The position numbers and the translations under genes are program-made. A DNA stretch of 64,000 nucleotides from Owenweeksia hongkongensis DSM 17368 (lineage in GTDB: Bacteria > Bacteroidota > Bacteroidia > Flavobacteriales > Schleiferiaceae), in assembly GCF_000236705.1 (NCBI RefSeq), contig NC_016599.1, positions 124,001 to 188,000 on the forward strand. The letters run 5' to 3'. Of the stretch, positions 16,897 to 27,218 are shown piece after piece. The notes beneath the pieces were generated by a model. That model did no database searches, had not been told where the DNA came from, and worked only from the letters and a program-made list of their open reading frames with translations. The first letter of the stretch is position 1, and the number at the start of each line of letters is the position of its first letter.

Positions 16897-18765
16897 CTAA
16901 ATCACCAAATCCGCAAACTCCTCATTTTGTGCAATCAGATCATACTCATTTGGCTTCCGTGTTTCCCACAAAACATGAATAGATTCTTCGCTATAGCCTT
17001 TCCAGTCATAATACGTGAACATTCGTTGCTTTAGCAAATCTTCACTTATGTTTTTAAAAATCTTAAAGTCACTTATTGTGCGAAGGCTCTCAGTAGCCAG
17101 AGCTACCACGCCTTCTATCAAAATTACTTTCTGTCCTTCCAGTTTGTAGGTCACATCTTCCACATCATAATCGGGGTGAGGGGTGTAACCTTTTAATTCT
17201 ATGGTTTCACCATTAATAATGGATTGCACGTCACTTTCCAGTTTGTCAATTTGAAAATTGTGAAACACTTCCTCTTTGCCGATTCGTTCGGATTTTGGCA
17301 AAATCCAATGATCCAAAGTTATCCTTAGGCAATCTATGCCGTCAGCCTTTAGCTGCTTTTGCAGATAAGTGGCAAGGGTGGATTTTCCGCTTCTCGTGTT
17401 TCCACCGATGTTGATTACCAAGGTTTCTTTTGAGCTGGTACTCACTAAATCTTTCACCTTGGCAGCTAAGTCTTTATAAGGCTCGTCAACTATAAAGTTG
17501 GCGGCTTCCTCCAAATTGGCAAACAAGTAATCGGGTTTGGTTTTGGCTTTTCTTAACCCAAAGCCAGTCATCACGCCAACCGTGGTACAGCCAGCAGCTT
17601 TTCCTGCACCCATATCACCTTCTGAGTCACCAATCATAAAAGATTGTAAGGGGTCGATGTTATAATCTCGGGAAGCATTATTTATCATTCCGGGCTTTGG
17701 CTTGCGGCAATCGCAGTCTATTTTGTAAGCCACATTTTCTTCTGGGTAACCTTTGTCAGGATGATGTGGACAATAATAAATGGCGTCCAGTTTTGCGCCA
17801 GCATCACCAAGCTCAGTTTCCATTTTTTTATGAATCTCTCCAAGTCCCTGTATGGTAGTAAGATTTCTGGCTACCACACTTTGGTTAGTGGTCACTACAG
17901 CTAAATAATCTGAAGTGTTGATTTTTGAAATAGCTCTAGCCGTAAAAGGGTAGAGGTGAAAATCTTCTGGTTTGTGGATGAGGTCAACATTCTCATTAAT
18001 CACACCATCCCTATCCAGAAAAATTGCCTTTTGACGATTTTCCAGATTTCTCTTTCTCACCTTGCCAGATTGCACATCATGCCCTACATGCTCCAGCCTG
18101 TCTGGGGTTCCCATGTCCTTTAGATATTCGGGCGTGTTGTAGCCATACATCTTTAGATCAGTAAAAACACGAGGGAAAATATCTTTTCCAAAATCTGCTT
18201 TTTTACCTTTTTCAAGGAAGGGGAAAATGGCTGGCGACAAAATATATACCGCTGCATTTACCATGTTGTGGTAGATCAAATCTGCAGAATGCGGCTTGGG
18301 GAGCACATTAACAATGAGTCCTTCTTCGTCCATTTCTACCAAATCGCTATCGTAAGGATGATCATTTGGATGCACTACCAAAGTAGCCTGGCTTCCTTTT
18401 TCATTGTGAAAATTTGCAAGACGTTTGAGGTCCATCTCCATCATCACATCTCCGTAAAGGACAAGAAAATCTTCGGTAAGTTCTGCTTCCAAATCCTTTA
18501 TTCCACCAACGGTGCCCAGGGGTTTTTCTTCTTGATAGTAACGGATTTTGATACCAAAATCGGCACCATCGCCAAAGTGGTCTTTTATAGGTTGGCTCAA
18601 GTGATTTACGATAAGTATAACCTCCGAAAAGCCATAGCGCACCAGTAATTCTATTTGGTATTGCAAAAGTGGTTTGCCCAAAAGGGGAACCATGGGCTTG
18701 GGAATATCTTTGGTAAGCTCGCCCAGACGGGTACCTCTACCGCCCGCAAGTATTACTACTTTCAT
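16897..18765 (-). CDS. three-domain heptose enzyme: nucleotidyltransferase + GmhB phosphatase + P-loop kinase-like
   Basis: A 622-residue fusion. Residues 1-235: sugar nucleotidyltransferase with VILAGGRGTRLGELTKDIPKPM (pyrophosphorylase loop, 4-25) and YGDVMME, most like HddC guanylyltransferase. Residues 245-425: HAD-IIIA phosphatase, GmhB type, with nucleophile block FLDRDGV (D251, D253), Zn ligands C332/H334 and C351/C353, and IGDSEGD (378-384). Residues 445-622: P-loop kinase-like domain with Walker A GGNTRSGKST (454-463), DHWILP near 485 and a VILIEGVVAL strand, resembling uridine kinase or phosphoribulokinase. Domains 1-2 supply the dephosphorylation and GDP-transfer steps; the third domain has no role in the known pathway. 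Confidence 0.9.
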   Translation of the reverse strand: MKVVILAGGRGTRLGELTKDIPKPMVPLLGKPLLQYQIELLVRYGFSEVILIVNHLSQPIKDHFGDGADFGIKIRYYQEEKPLGTVGGIKDLEAELTEDFLVLYGDVMMEMDLKRLANFHNEKGSQATLVVHPNDHPYDSDLVEMDEEGLIVNVLPKPHSADLIYHNMVNAAVYILSPAIFPFLEKGKKADFGKDIFPRVFTDLKMYGYNTPEYLKDMGTPDRLEHVGHDVQSGKVRKRNLENRQKAIFLDRDGVINENVDLIHKPEDFHLYPFTARAISKINTSDYLAVVTTNQSVVARNLTTIQGLGEIHKKMETELGDAGAKLDAIYYCPHHPDKGYPEENVAYKIDCDCRKPKPGMINNASRDYNIDPLQSFMIGDSEGDMGAGKAAGCTTVGVMTGFGLRKAKTKPDYLFANLEEAANFIVDEPYKDLAAKVKDLVSTSSKETLVINIGGNTRSGKSTLATYLQKQLKADGIDCLRITLDHWILPKSERIGKEEVFHNFQIDKLESDVQSIINGETIELKGYTPHPDYDVEDVTYKLEGQKVILIEGVVALATESLRTISDFKIFKNISEDLLKQRMFTYYDWKGYSEESIHVLWETRKPNEYDLIAQNEEFADLVI

Positions 18766-18926
18766 GAATGAAATTTGGCGTTAAAATTGCAAAATTGGTT
18801 TATGCGAAGATTGACAATAGTAATCGAAAATCTAAGATATAGGGGCTATTTTTGCCGCTCATTAAGTTTGTGCATCTTGCGTGCTTTGCAGCAAATTATA
18901 TAAAATACTGAAAAACTGACTTTTAG

Positions 18927-19652
18927 ATGAAACACTCTCTTCTGCTCGCCTTTGTGATTTTTTCATTTGGCGCTTTGGCGCAAGCCACCAACCAAACTGA
19001 TGCGCAGGGTAAGAAACATGGAGTATGGAAAAAATATCATGAAGATGGTAAACTTCGTTACGAAGGAACCTTTGATCACGGCAAGGAGGTAGGGGAGTTT
19101 ATCTTTTATTTCCCGAGTGGTGATATTAAAGCTATCAATAAGTTTAGAGGGAAGTCTGGCGTAGCCTATTCTTACCAATTTGGAGGCGATAGCATTTTAG
19201 CTGCCGAGGGAAAGTACATCAATTCAAAGCGTGATAGCGTTTGGACTTTTTACAACATAAAGGGTGAAGTTATTTCTCGGGAAGACTATAAAAACAATGA
19301 TCGAAACGGGCAGTCTATCACCTTTTTTCCTTCTGGCCGCAAGGCAGAGGTTACCACTTATGTGAATGGCAAAAAAGAAGGTGAATGGTTGCAGTTTTAC
19401 GAAACCGGCAAACCGAGAGCAAAAGGAGCTTACGTGGATAATAAGATACAGGGTGAGGTATTTTACTATGAGACAACTGGGCGAATTAGAGCCAAAGGGA
19501 AATATGTAAAAGGATTGATGGATGGCAATTGGTACTTTTTTGATGATGTCAATAAGGTGATAAAAACACAGGTGTGGGATAAGGGAACTTTGGTGAGCCA
19601 GGACCCACCGGAGGAGAAGGATGAATTTTTTGAAGAGGAAGAAAAAAAATAA
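18927..19652 (+). CDS. exported YwqK-like (MORN_2 repeat) protein
   Basis: A 241-residue protein with signal peptide (residues 1-18, ALAQATNQ after cleavage). At least six repeats follow of the form GKxHGxWKxYHEDGKLRYEGTF, GEFIFYFPSGDIKA, GQSITFFPSGRKAEV, GEWLQFYETGKPRAKG. These are the MORN_2 repeats of the YwqK family. It ends in an acidic tail (PPEEKDEFFEEEEKK). YwqK-like proteins were first noted as antitoxins in Bacillus, but in Bacteroidota they are mostly exported and of unknown role, so antitoxin function is not claimed. Its stop abuts the start codon of mnmA. Confidence 0.85.
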   Translation: MKHSLLLAFVIFSFGALAQATNQTDAQGKKHGVWKKYHEDGKLRYEGTFDHGKEVGEFIFYFPSGDIKAINKFRGKSGVAYSYQFGGDSILAAEGKYINSKRDSVWTFYNIKGEVISREDYKNNDRNGQSITFFPSGRKAEVTTYVNGKKEGEWLQFYETGKPRAKGAYVDNKIQGEVFYYETTGRIRAKGKYVKGLMDGNWYFFDDVNKVIKTQVWDKGTLVSQDPPEEKDEFFEEEEKK

Positions 19653-20834
19653 ATGGCACGCGTAGTAGTAGGATTAAGTGGAGGGGTAGATAGCAGTGTG
19701 GCAGCACATATTTTGCAGGAGCAAGGGCATGAGGTTATAGCACTATTTATGCGCAATTGGCATGATGATTCAGTAATTCTGGATGATGATTGCCCTTGGG
19801 TAGAAGATAGTAATGACGCGCTTTTGGTGGCCGATAAACTCAATATTCCTTTTCAGGTGATAGACCTGAGCGAGGAATATAAGGAGCGCATTGTGGATTA
19901 TATGTTTGCTGAATATGAATCGGGGAGAACACCTAACCCGGATGTGCTTTGCAATCGCGAAATAAAGTTTGACACTTTTCTAAAGGCTGCCATGGAGCTT
20001 GGCGCAGACTATGTAGCCACAGGGCATTATTGCAGAAAAGATACTATAGAAGTGGATGGGAAGCCCGTTCACCGATTATTGGCGGGTGTGGATAACACCA
20101 AGGATCAAAGCTATTTTTTGTGCCAGCTCAATCAGGAGCAGCTTTCTAAGGCTTTGTTTCCTATCGGACATTTACAAAAAAGTGAAGTTCGTAAAATTGC
20201 CATGGAGCTAAATTTGGTAACAGCCGAGAAGAAGGACTCACAAGGACTTTGCTTTATCGGGAAAGTGAGTTTGCCAACATTTTTGCAACAGCAATTAAAA
20301 CCCAAAAAAGGTAAAATTATAGAAGTGACCGATGCCGATGGAATGTGGGGTCAGGATGCTTCAAAGATTGAAAATGATCTGGATAAACTCGTTGCACCGT
20401 ATGTATTTTCACCCGAAAGGGGAAAGGTAGTAGGCGAGCATCAAGGTGCGCATTATTTTACAGTGGGCCAGCGAAAAGGCCTTGCTGTGGGAGGAACTCC
20501 AGAGCCACTTTTTGTGTTAGCAACGGATACTACGGAAAACCTGATTTATACAGGTCAAGGTGAGCATCATAGAGCTTTGAGCAAAAAAGGACTGTTTATT
20601 GCAGAAGATGATATTCACTGGGTGCGCCCGGATTTGGAATTGAAAGAAGGTGAAAGCTCTCCTTTTCTTTTACGCATTCGATACCGCCAGCAGCTAGTTG
20701 GGGGCACTTTGTACAGAGAAAACAAGGGCTTGTATATTATATTTGATGAGCCGATGAAGGCGATCACTCCGGGGCAATTTGCCGCTTGGTACCTCAAGGA
20801 CGAGTTGGTAGGTTCAGGCGTGATTAATTATTAA
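19653..20834 (+). CDS. mnmA: tRNA-specific 2-thiouridylase MnmA
   Basis: A 393-residue enzyme that forms 2-thiouridine at wobble position 34 of tRNA Lys, Glu and Gln. The PP-loop is [12 protein letters not shown] (residues 8-19). The first catalytic cysteine is in [12 protein letters not shown] (about 109) and the second in [10 protein letters not shown] (about 208). [13 protein letters not shown] and the C-terminal beta-barrel with [10 protein letters not shown] are family hallmarks. The start ATG follows the upstream stop with no gap. Confidence 0.96.
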   Translation: MARVVVGLSGGVDSSVAAHILQEQGHEVIALFMRNWHDDSVILDDDCPWVEDSNDALLVADKLNIPFQVIDLSEEYKERIVDYMFAEYESGRTPNPDVLCNREIKFDTFLKAAMELGADYVATGHYCRKDTIEVDGKPVHRLLAGVDNTKDQSYFLCQLNQEQLSKALFPIGHLQKSEVRKIAMELNLVTAEKKDSQGLCFIGKVSLPTFLQQQLKPKKGKIIEVTDADGMWGQDASKIENDLDKLVAPYVFSPERGKVVGEHQGAHYFTVGQRKGLAVGGTPEPLFVLATDTTENLIYTGQGEHHRALSKKGLFIAEDDIHWVRPDLELKEGESSPFLLRIRYRQQLVGGTLYRENKGLYIIFDEPMKAITPGQFAAWYLKDELVGSGVINY

Positions 20835-20837
20835 AAA

Positions 20838-22418
20838 ATGAGGATGAAGAAATTTGTAGTACTGTTTACTCTATTAAGTTGTGTGGCGCAAGCCCAACTG
20901 TCGCGTGTGTATTTTACCGATAAGGGGGCTAATGCGGAAATGTTAAGCAATCCTTACTTATTTCTTTCTCCAAAAGCCATTGACAATAAAGAGAAGCGAA
21001 ATGTAGCAGTAGACATTCGGGATATTCCAGTTTCAAAATCACATTTACAAAGTCTTCATGATGCAGAGCTCGAAGTGAAAATGACTAGCCGCTGGTTTAA
21101 TTACGCCTTAGTAGATGGTGAAGATGTATTTCAAAAAGTGAAAGACCTTCCTTTTGTAAAAAGAGTGGAAACTCCAAATCGGTATAAAGTTTCTTTTGCA
21201 GAAATGCCGGAGGCATCTCAAGCTACAAATTTGACTTACGGTATTGCCGATAATCAAATTGAAATGGTAGAAGGAGAATATCTTCATGACCTTAATTACA
21301 GAGGAGCGGGAATGACGATTGCCGTAATTGATGGTGGTTTTCAGGGTACAAATACTTTAACCGGTTTAGATAGCCTTAGACAGCAAAATAGAATTTTGGG
21401 CACCTACAATTTTGTTCATAACGACACGGACATTTATAAGGATGGAAGTCATGGTACAAGTGTACTTTCCATTTTGGCTGGGTATATAGATTCAGCCTAT
21501 GCAGGCTCAGCTATTGATGCTAATTATTGGTTACTCAAATCAGAAAATGAGTCTGATGAGAACATCTCAGAAATGGATAATTGGCTGGCTGCCGCGGAAT
21601 TTGCGGATAGCGTAGGTGTTGATATTATTACCTCAAGTTTGGGTTACAACAATTTTGTAGGAGGTGTAGGCGATTTTGCCTATAATGATATGGACGGAAA
21701 TACTGCATTAGTTACCAAAGCAGCAGATATGGCTGCGGCCAAAGGAATTTTGGTAGTAGTAAGTGCAGGAAATGAAGGGAATAGTGGCTGGCAATATATT
21801 ACGGCTCCTGCAGATGGAGATAGTGTTATGGCCGTAGGTGGAGTAGATGCAAGTGGTGCTTACGTGAGTTTTAGTAGCACTGGCCCAACAGCAGATGGTA
21901 GGGTGAAACCGGATGTAGTAGCTGTAGCTGGAGGAACAGCTTTTATATCTCCGGCTGGCCCTACTTATGGAAACGGAACTTCTTTTAGCTGCCCTATTAT
22001 TTCTGGCATGGCAGCGTGTTTTTGGCAACAAAATCCATCCCTTAGTAATATGGAGCTATATGAAGCCATTATTGCTAGCTGCTCACAGCCTTTCACTCCT
22101 GATAACGCCATTGGTTTTGGAATTCCAAATTTTAGAATTGCCTCTTGGGAAGTTGGTGTTGAAGAATTGGAAATAGCTACACATATTAATGTATTCCCAA
22201 ACCCTATTGGTGATGAGTTTGAGGTAGAATCTGAGGATTTTGTTATCCAAAAAAATATTGAGATTAGCATTTTGGATATTAACGGTAAGCCCGTGTATGA
22301 GCATGAAGTAGAGGGTGGAAACTCTAAGTTGAAAATACAAACATCCCTTCCGGAAGGGATGTACCTTTTGAATATTCAATATGGAGGAAAATCACACCTC
22401 CGCAAAATCATTAAGTAA
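20838..22418 (+). CDS. secreted S8 (subtilisin-like) serine peptidase with T9SS type A sorting domain
   Basis: A 526-residue protease. A signal peptide covers residues 1-20 (CVAQAQ). A 120-residue propeptide-like region precedes the catalytic domain: Asp165 in IAVIDGGF, His205 in GSHGTSVLSILAG, oxyanion Asn312 in SAGNEGN and Ser382 in GNGTSFSCPI. All triad residues are intact. From about residue 447 a type A sorting domain starts (NVFPNPIGDEF) and ends with GKSHLRKIIK. It is expected to be exported by the T9SS as an extracellular or surface peptidase. It follows mnmA by 3 bases, though the functional link is unlikely. Confidence 0.93.
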   Translation: MRMKKFVVLFTLLSCVAQAQLSRVYFTDKGANAEMLSNPYLFLSPKAIDNKEKRNVAVDIRDIPVSKSHLQSLHDAELEVKMTSRWFNYALVDGEDVFQKVKDLPFVKRVETPNRYKVSFAEMPEASQATNLTYGIADNQIEMVEGEYLHDLNYRGAGMTIAVIDGGFQGTNTLTGLDSLRQQNRILGTYNFVHNDTDIYKDGSHGTSVLSILAGYIDSAYAGSAIDANYWLLKSENESDENISEMDNWLAAAEFADSVGVDIITSSLGYNNFVGGVGDFAYNDMDGNTALVTKAADMAAAKGILVVVSAGNEGNSGWQYITAPADGDSVMAVGGVDASGAYVSFSSTGPTADGRVKPDVVAVAGGTAFISPAGPTYGNGTSFSCPIISGMAACFWQQNPSLSNMELYEAIIASCSQPFTPDNAIGFGIPNFRIASWEVGVEELEIATHINVFPNPIGDEFEVESEDFVIQKNIEISILDINGKPVYEHEVEGGNSKLKIQTSLPEGMYLLNIQYGGKSHLRKIIK

Positions 22419-22419
22419 G

Positions 22420-23367
22420 ATGGAAAACCGCATTTGCGGACTGTTTGGCATCAAGTACCCACTAATACAGGCGGGTATGATTTGGTGCAGCGGTTGGGAA
22501 TTGGCATCGGCAGTGAGCAATGCCGGAGGGCTCGGAATTATTGGTTCAGGAAGCATGTATCCAGATGTGTTGCGAACACATATTCAAAAATGTAAAGCAG
22601 CAACAGACAAACCCTTTGCGGTAAATCTCCCGATGCTGTATCCACAGATTGAAGACCACATTAATATTATTATAGAAGAAGGGGTGAAGATCGTATTTAC
22701 CTCTGCTGGAAATCCTAAAACCTGGACGGCTCACCTTAAAAAACATGGCATTACCGTAGTTCATGTGGTGAGTAGTGTAAAGTTTGCCTTAAAGGCCGAG
22801 CAAGCTGGTGTAGACGCTGTAGTAGCCGAAGGCTTTGAAGCTGGTGGTCATAATGGTCGCGAAGAAACTACCACTTTTTGCCTTATCCCTATGGTGAAAG
22901 AAAAATTGAATGTCCCATTAATTGCAGCTGGTGGCATTGCTACCGGCAGACAAATGCTTGCAGCTATGATTTTGGGCGCTGATGCTGTACAGGTAGGTTC
23001 TCGATTTGTGGCCAGCGAAGAGAGTAGCGGTCACTTCAATTTTAAGAACAGGGTAGTGGAAGCAGGTGAAGGCGAAACACATCTTACCTTGAAGGAGCTT
23101 GCTCCCGTTCGTCTTATTCGTAATAAGTTTCATGCCGATGTAATGAATGCCTATGCTAATCACGCCACAGTGGATGATCTTAAAACTTTGCTCGGTAGAG
23201 CTCGTGCCAAACGTGGTATGTTTGAAGGAGACTTGGACGAAGGTGAGTTAGAGATTGGGCAAATTAGTGGTTTGATTGATAACATTAAGCCAGCAGCCGA
23301 AATTGTAGAAGAGATTATTTCTGAATTTAATTTACTACAAGCCAACTGGCCTTCCCAAGTTCTGTAA
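22420..23367 (+). CDS. nitronate monooxygenase-like FMN enzyme
   Basis: A 315-residue TIM-barrel flavoprotein. The start FGIKYPLIQAGMIWCSGWELASAVSNAGGLGIIG is the FMN-binding entry of the 2-nitropropane dioxygenase/NPD family. EGFEAGGHNGRE contains the catalytic-position histidine, and PLIAAGGIATGRQMLAAMILGADAVQVGSRF is the phosphate-binding block. Enoyl-ACP reductase FabK shares this fold, so a fatty-acid role cannot be excluded. ATG at 22420 is chosen because the frame upstream overlaps the protease 3' end and starts before the conserved fold; this leaves one base between the two genes. Confidence 0.9.
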   Translation: MENRICGLFGIKYPLIQAGMIWCSGWELASAVSNAGGLGIIGSGSMYPDVLRTHIQKCKAATDKPFAVNLPMLYPQIEDHINIIIEEGVKIVFTSAGNPKTWTAHLKKHGITVVHVVSSVKFALKAEQAGVDAVVAEGFEAGGHNGREETTTFCLIPMVKEKLNVPLIAAGGIATGRQMLAAMILGADAVQVGSRFVASEESSGHFNFKNRVVEAGEGETHLTLKELAPVRLIRNKFHADVMNAYANHATVDDLKTLLGRARAKRGMFEGDLDEGELEIGQISGLIDNIKPAAEIVEEIISEFNLLQANWPSQVL

Positions 23368-23392
23368 GCTTGTTCCTTCGGTTTGATAATGA

Positions 23393-23419
23393 TTGACTTA
23401 TCGTAGAATAATAGTTTTG
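23393..23419 (+). promoter_or_regulatory. candidate promoter of the first tandem giant gene
   Basis: TTG at 23393-23395, 16 bases, then TAGTTTTG at 23412-23419, which matches the Bacteroidota -7 consensus TAnnTTTG fully. The spacer is near the lower limit, and it would give a leader of about 135 bases. Confidence 0.35.
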
Positions 23420-23561
23420 CAGGATTATGCAAAGCGCGTTCTGCATTAGTTTTCGCTGTCCTTTTTTTCTTTGCTTGAACAAGCATTTAGCACTGGCATA
23501 AACTCATTGACCCTTTTAATGAGCTCCTTATCTGGATAGTTTTACAGAAAAATTAAGGAGC

Positions 23562-26500
23562 ATGAAAAATTTATTTAGAATACTGATAGTGACGATGATT
23601 AGCCTAATGGCTTTTCAGTCAAGAGCGTCACACTTGCTTGGTGGAGAGATTATTTGGGAGTGTACAGCAAATGGAAAGTACGACTTTACAATGATTGTTT
23701 ATAGAGAGTGTGGTGCAGGGGCTATACCGCTTCCAGGTAATCAAACTATCAATGGCCCGGTTAATATTCCCATGACAAGACAAAGTATAGTAGAGGTGTC
23801 TCCCGTTTGTCTTGGTGGAGGTAGTATTTCTTGTAATACATCACCTTCTGGTAAAGGTGCAGTTGAGAAACATACTTTTAAAAGTAATTCACCTGTTACA
23901 TTGAGTGGGGTGCCTCCTGCTGGGGGATGGATTTTTAGTTGGTTTCAGAGTGCTAGACCGGGTACGGTGGTTAATATTACTCCAGGAAACTATTTTCTAC
24001 GCGCCATTATGTACCCTTATCAACCAGTGGGAGCTACAGCTCCCCTGAACTCCAACCCTTGCTATGATAATAGTCCAAAATTTCAGGAGCTGGGTTCTAT
24101 TACCATTTGTACGGGAAGCCCATTTACATATAATCACTTGGTTGCTGATAAAGACTTAGATTCTTTGTTTGTAAGATTTGCGGAGCCTTGGACAGCGGCA
24201 AATACCCCGGTGAATTGGGATCCAGGCTATAGTTTTCAGTCACCGTATCCAAGCAATCTTACTAATCCGGCCAATGGTCCTGTGGTTTTGAATAGTAAAA
24301 CTGGAGAGATTTCTATGGATATACAGGTGGCGCAAGATGGAAGTTACGCCAGTTGTTATGAGGTAGAAGCTTGGAAATGTGGTGTGGATGGCAACGGAGT
24401 GATTAGACCTATAAAGGTGGCCTCAGTATTTAGAGATGTGGTTATAATAACAGCTAATGGTTGTGCTACCAATAACGAGCCCAGTGCTTTTATTGACACC
24501 TCTACCTACCGAAACATTAAACAACTAGGCCCTAAAACGTATAAAACAAGTGTGTACCCTGGTGACACGATTAACTTCAGATTATCAGCTACGGATACAG
24601 ATATCAACCCTTCTACTTTTTTGCCTCAAAAGATCACTTTTGATGCGGCTGGCCTTACAGTTTCAGGTCCGGGTAAGTCTTATGCTAGTGGAGTTGGTTG
24701 TGATGGAGGAGCACCTTGTGCTACGTTTACCCCCGTGGCACCCCAGGTAGGTTATGTAAAAGCTTTGAACAATAATATTGAGTTCTTTTGGGTACCGGAT
24801 TGTCAACACTTAAGTGTAGATGGTAACTTTTGTAACCCGATCAACACCTTCTTTTTCTCAATGCGTATGCAGGATGACGGCTGTCCGGCCCCGGAGATCG
24901 CCCTGACGACTTTTATAGTGGACGTACTTCCGGGAGACCCAAGCCCCTTGAACCTCACTTGCCTGAATGTAGACAGTGTAAGTGGCGATCGTAAGCTAGG
25001 TTGGGAAAAAGCTACCATAGATAGTGCTTTGGACTTTAACTACTACATGGTATTGGCCGGCCCTAATAGTACGGGCGGTTATGATACCATTCAAAAGATA
25101 TATGACATTGACTCTTTAGGAACTATAGTGAGCGGAAGTGGAGGGTACAATAATTTTTACATCATTAAGAGTACGGGTAAGTGCGACTTTTTGTCTTTAC
25201 CCTCCGATACCTTGACTGTGATGGACCTAACGATGAATGTGATAGTAACTCCACTGGGCGACTATGCGGACCTAAGCTGGACGAAGCTGAGCGACCCATT
25301 GCCATATACGAGCGAAGGCCTGTACCAGGTGTGGCAAGAAGTACCAGCGGGAAGCGGCAATTGGAAACAGGTGGGACAAACCAATGGTACCACCTATGTA
25401 GATACTGTGCAGGTTTGCGACTTGTTTGTAAACTATCAGGTTCGAGTAGCCGATACCACATTGCTGTACTGTGGCAGTGGTTCCAATTTGCAAAAAGGCC
25501 GCTTTAGCGATAAGAGCAATGACGACCCCTTGCAGCTGGATAGTGTAAGTGTAAATGCGAATGGCAACAGCATAATAAGCTGGAACGATACCAAGAATGG
25601 CGATGTAGTGGTGTACTACCTGTTTTTTAACGACCCCAAGCTGGGCTGGCAAATAGTAGACACGATACCCGAAGGCACCCCCATGCCCCATGAGTGGACG
25701 AACAGTGAGGCCGATACCCGCAGCGAAGAGTTTAGAATAATCTCAGCAGATAGCTGTGGCAACTTTTAGCGACAATCAGTTGGTAAAACCCCACGCTACC
25801 ATATATCTGCGCAATTATTTAAATAAATGCGAAGCCTACTCTCGCCTAAGCTGGAACACCTATGAAGGCTTTGGTAACCAGGGAGTAGCGGAGTATCGTA
25901 TATGGATACAAGAGATAGTAAATGGTACCCCCGGAGGCTGGAATATACTGGACACCCGTACCGGAGAAGATACCACCTACACGCAGTACAACTTGCAAAA
26001 TGGCTATGAATATTGCTACCGCATACAAGTTATAGATACGAGTGGAGCCAAGAGTTCTACCTCCAATGAGCTGTGTATACTGGCCGAAGTGCCCTCTAAA
26101 TCGAAGATTTTGTACGTAGCTCAGGTAACTAATAATACAAACCGGAATACGATGGAGCTGAACACGTATATAGATGCTCAGGCAGATGTACTAAGCTTTG
26201 ATATAGAGCGCGCCCTTACGCCTGAAGGTCCCTTTGAGCGAATAGCCACTATCCCTAAGCCCACCACATCCAATACCTTTAACTTTTTTGACTACGGAGC
26301 CAATCCGAAGAGCAACATCTACTACTACCGCGTATCGGCCACGGATAGCTGTGGAGGTAGGGACACGGTAACCGATCTGTCGAACAACGTATTGCTGAAT
26401 GTAGAAGCGCGAGGCGATGTAAGCAATATGCTGAGTTGGAATACCTATAAAAACTGGGCGGGAGATGTGGCCAGATATGATGTATACCGTCAGGCCGAAG

Positions 26501-26988
26501 ATGAAACCAGCTACAGCCTTATAGCACAGGTATCATCAGCCGATAGCACGTATCAGGATAATTTTGACAGAGCAGTGTATGGTGAAGGTGAAGGTAACTT
26601 TTGCTACTATGTGGTAGCTGTAGAAGGTCCGAATCCCTTGGTGCTGGTACAGCCCAACGGTGATCCTTATGATAGCCGAAGCAATACAGTGTGCATGAAT
26701 CAAAAAGCACGCGTGTTTATACCTACCGCCTTCAATCCCAATAGTGAGCAGGAGATAAACCGTAGCTTTGGCCCCTCGATGAAATTTACCGAAGTAAGCC
26801 AGTACTCATTTTATATAATGAACCGCTGGGGAGTGAAGGTATTTGAAACTACCAACCCCGAAGAGCGCTGGGATGGCACCTTTGATGGCACAGAAGCAGC
26901 CCAAGGCGTGTACATTTACTTTATCACCTATGCCACACCTGGCCAGGTAGCCACCGAAGAAAGAGGTAGTTTTACTTTGATAAGGTAG
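23562..26988 (+). pseudogene. frameshifted giant T9SS type B surface protein (copy 1 of tandem pair)
   Basis: Reads as 735 codons ending at a TAG (25767-25769) and continues in the next frame to 26988. Compared with the intact neighbour, the break is one extra T (four at 25764-25767, three in copy 2). Restored, it would have about 1143 residues: signal peptide ending near RAS, a conserved SHLLGGEIIWECTANGKYDF start, several fibronectin/PKD-like sandwich modules, and a C-terminal FIPTAFNPNSEQ...WDGTFDGTEAAQGVYIYFITY domain, the CHU_C/T9SS type B signal. The first part lacks the sorting domain, so it would not be placed at the surface normally. A homopolymer sequencing error or programmed slippage are alternatives. 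Copy 1 opens with its own AAGGAG one base before ATG. Confidence 0.85.
24831..26988 (+). repeat. direct repeat unit 1, 3' half of tandem giant genes
   Basis: About 2.16 kb nearly identical to 28518-30674 (offset 3687, then 3686 after the extra T). About 1.2 kb from roughly 24950 to 26165 shows only the T insertion as a difference by eye. A divergent island of about 110 bases lies near 26166-26275. Confidence 0.9.
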
Positions 26989-27023
26989 AAAACAAAAGAT
27001 TGATAAATCGAAAGATCATCATC

Positions 27024-27060
27024 AGCCCCGAGGACTAAAGCCTCGGGGCTGCTTTGTTTT
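27024..27060 (+). terminator. Rho-independent terminator between tandem genes
   Basis: A perfect 10-bp GC-rich stem (agccccgagg 27024-27033 with cctcggggct 27041-27050), 7-base loop, followed by a T-rich tail gctttgtttt. Confidence 0.85.
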
Positions 27061-27218
27061 GCTAATCCGTATTAACTACGCTTTAAAACAGGCAAAATCA
27101 TCATTCTCTAATTTGTACTTTCGTAGAATGTCAGGTCTTCATAGATTTAGGCCTTAGAACAAAAAGTGTTTTATCCATTATATTAGGAAACGATACTAAA
27201 CCACGAAACGATTAGCAC

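Noticed and set aside
18927-20834. Toxin-antitoxin pair of YwqK-like protein and mnmA neighbour
   Set aside because: MnmA is a housekeeping enzyme and the YwqK-like protein has a signal peptide, which does not fit a cytoplasmic antitoxin.
25756-26988. Separate 410-codon gene starting after the frameshift
   Set aside because: The frame is the continuation of copy 1 and matches copy 2 without a start or signal; the first residues (MAT) are just read from the shifted frame.
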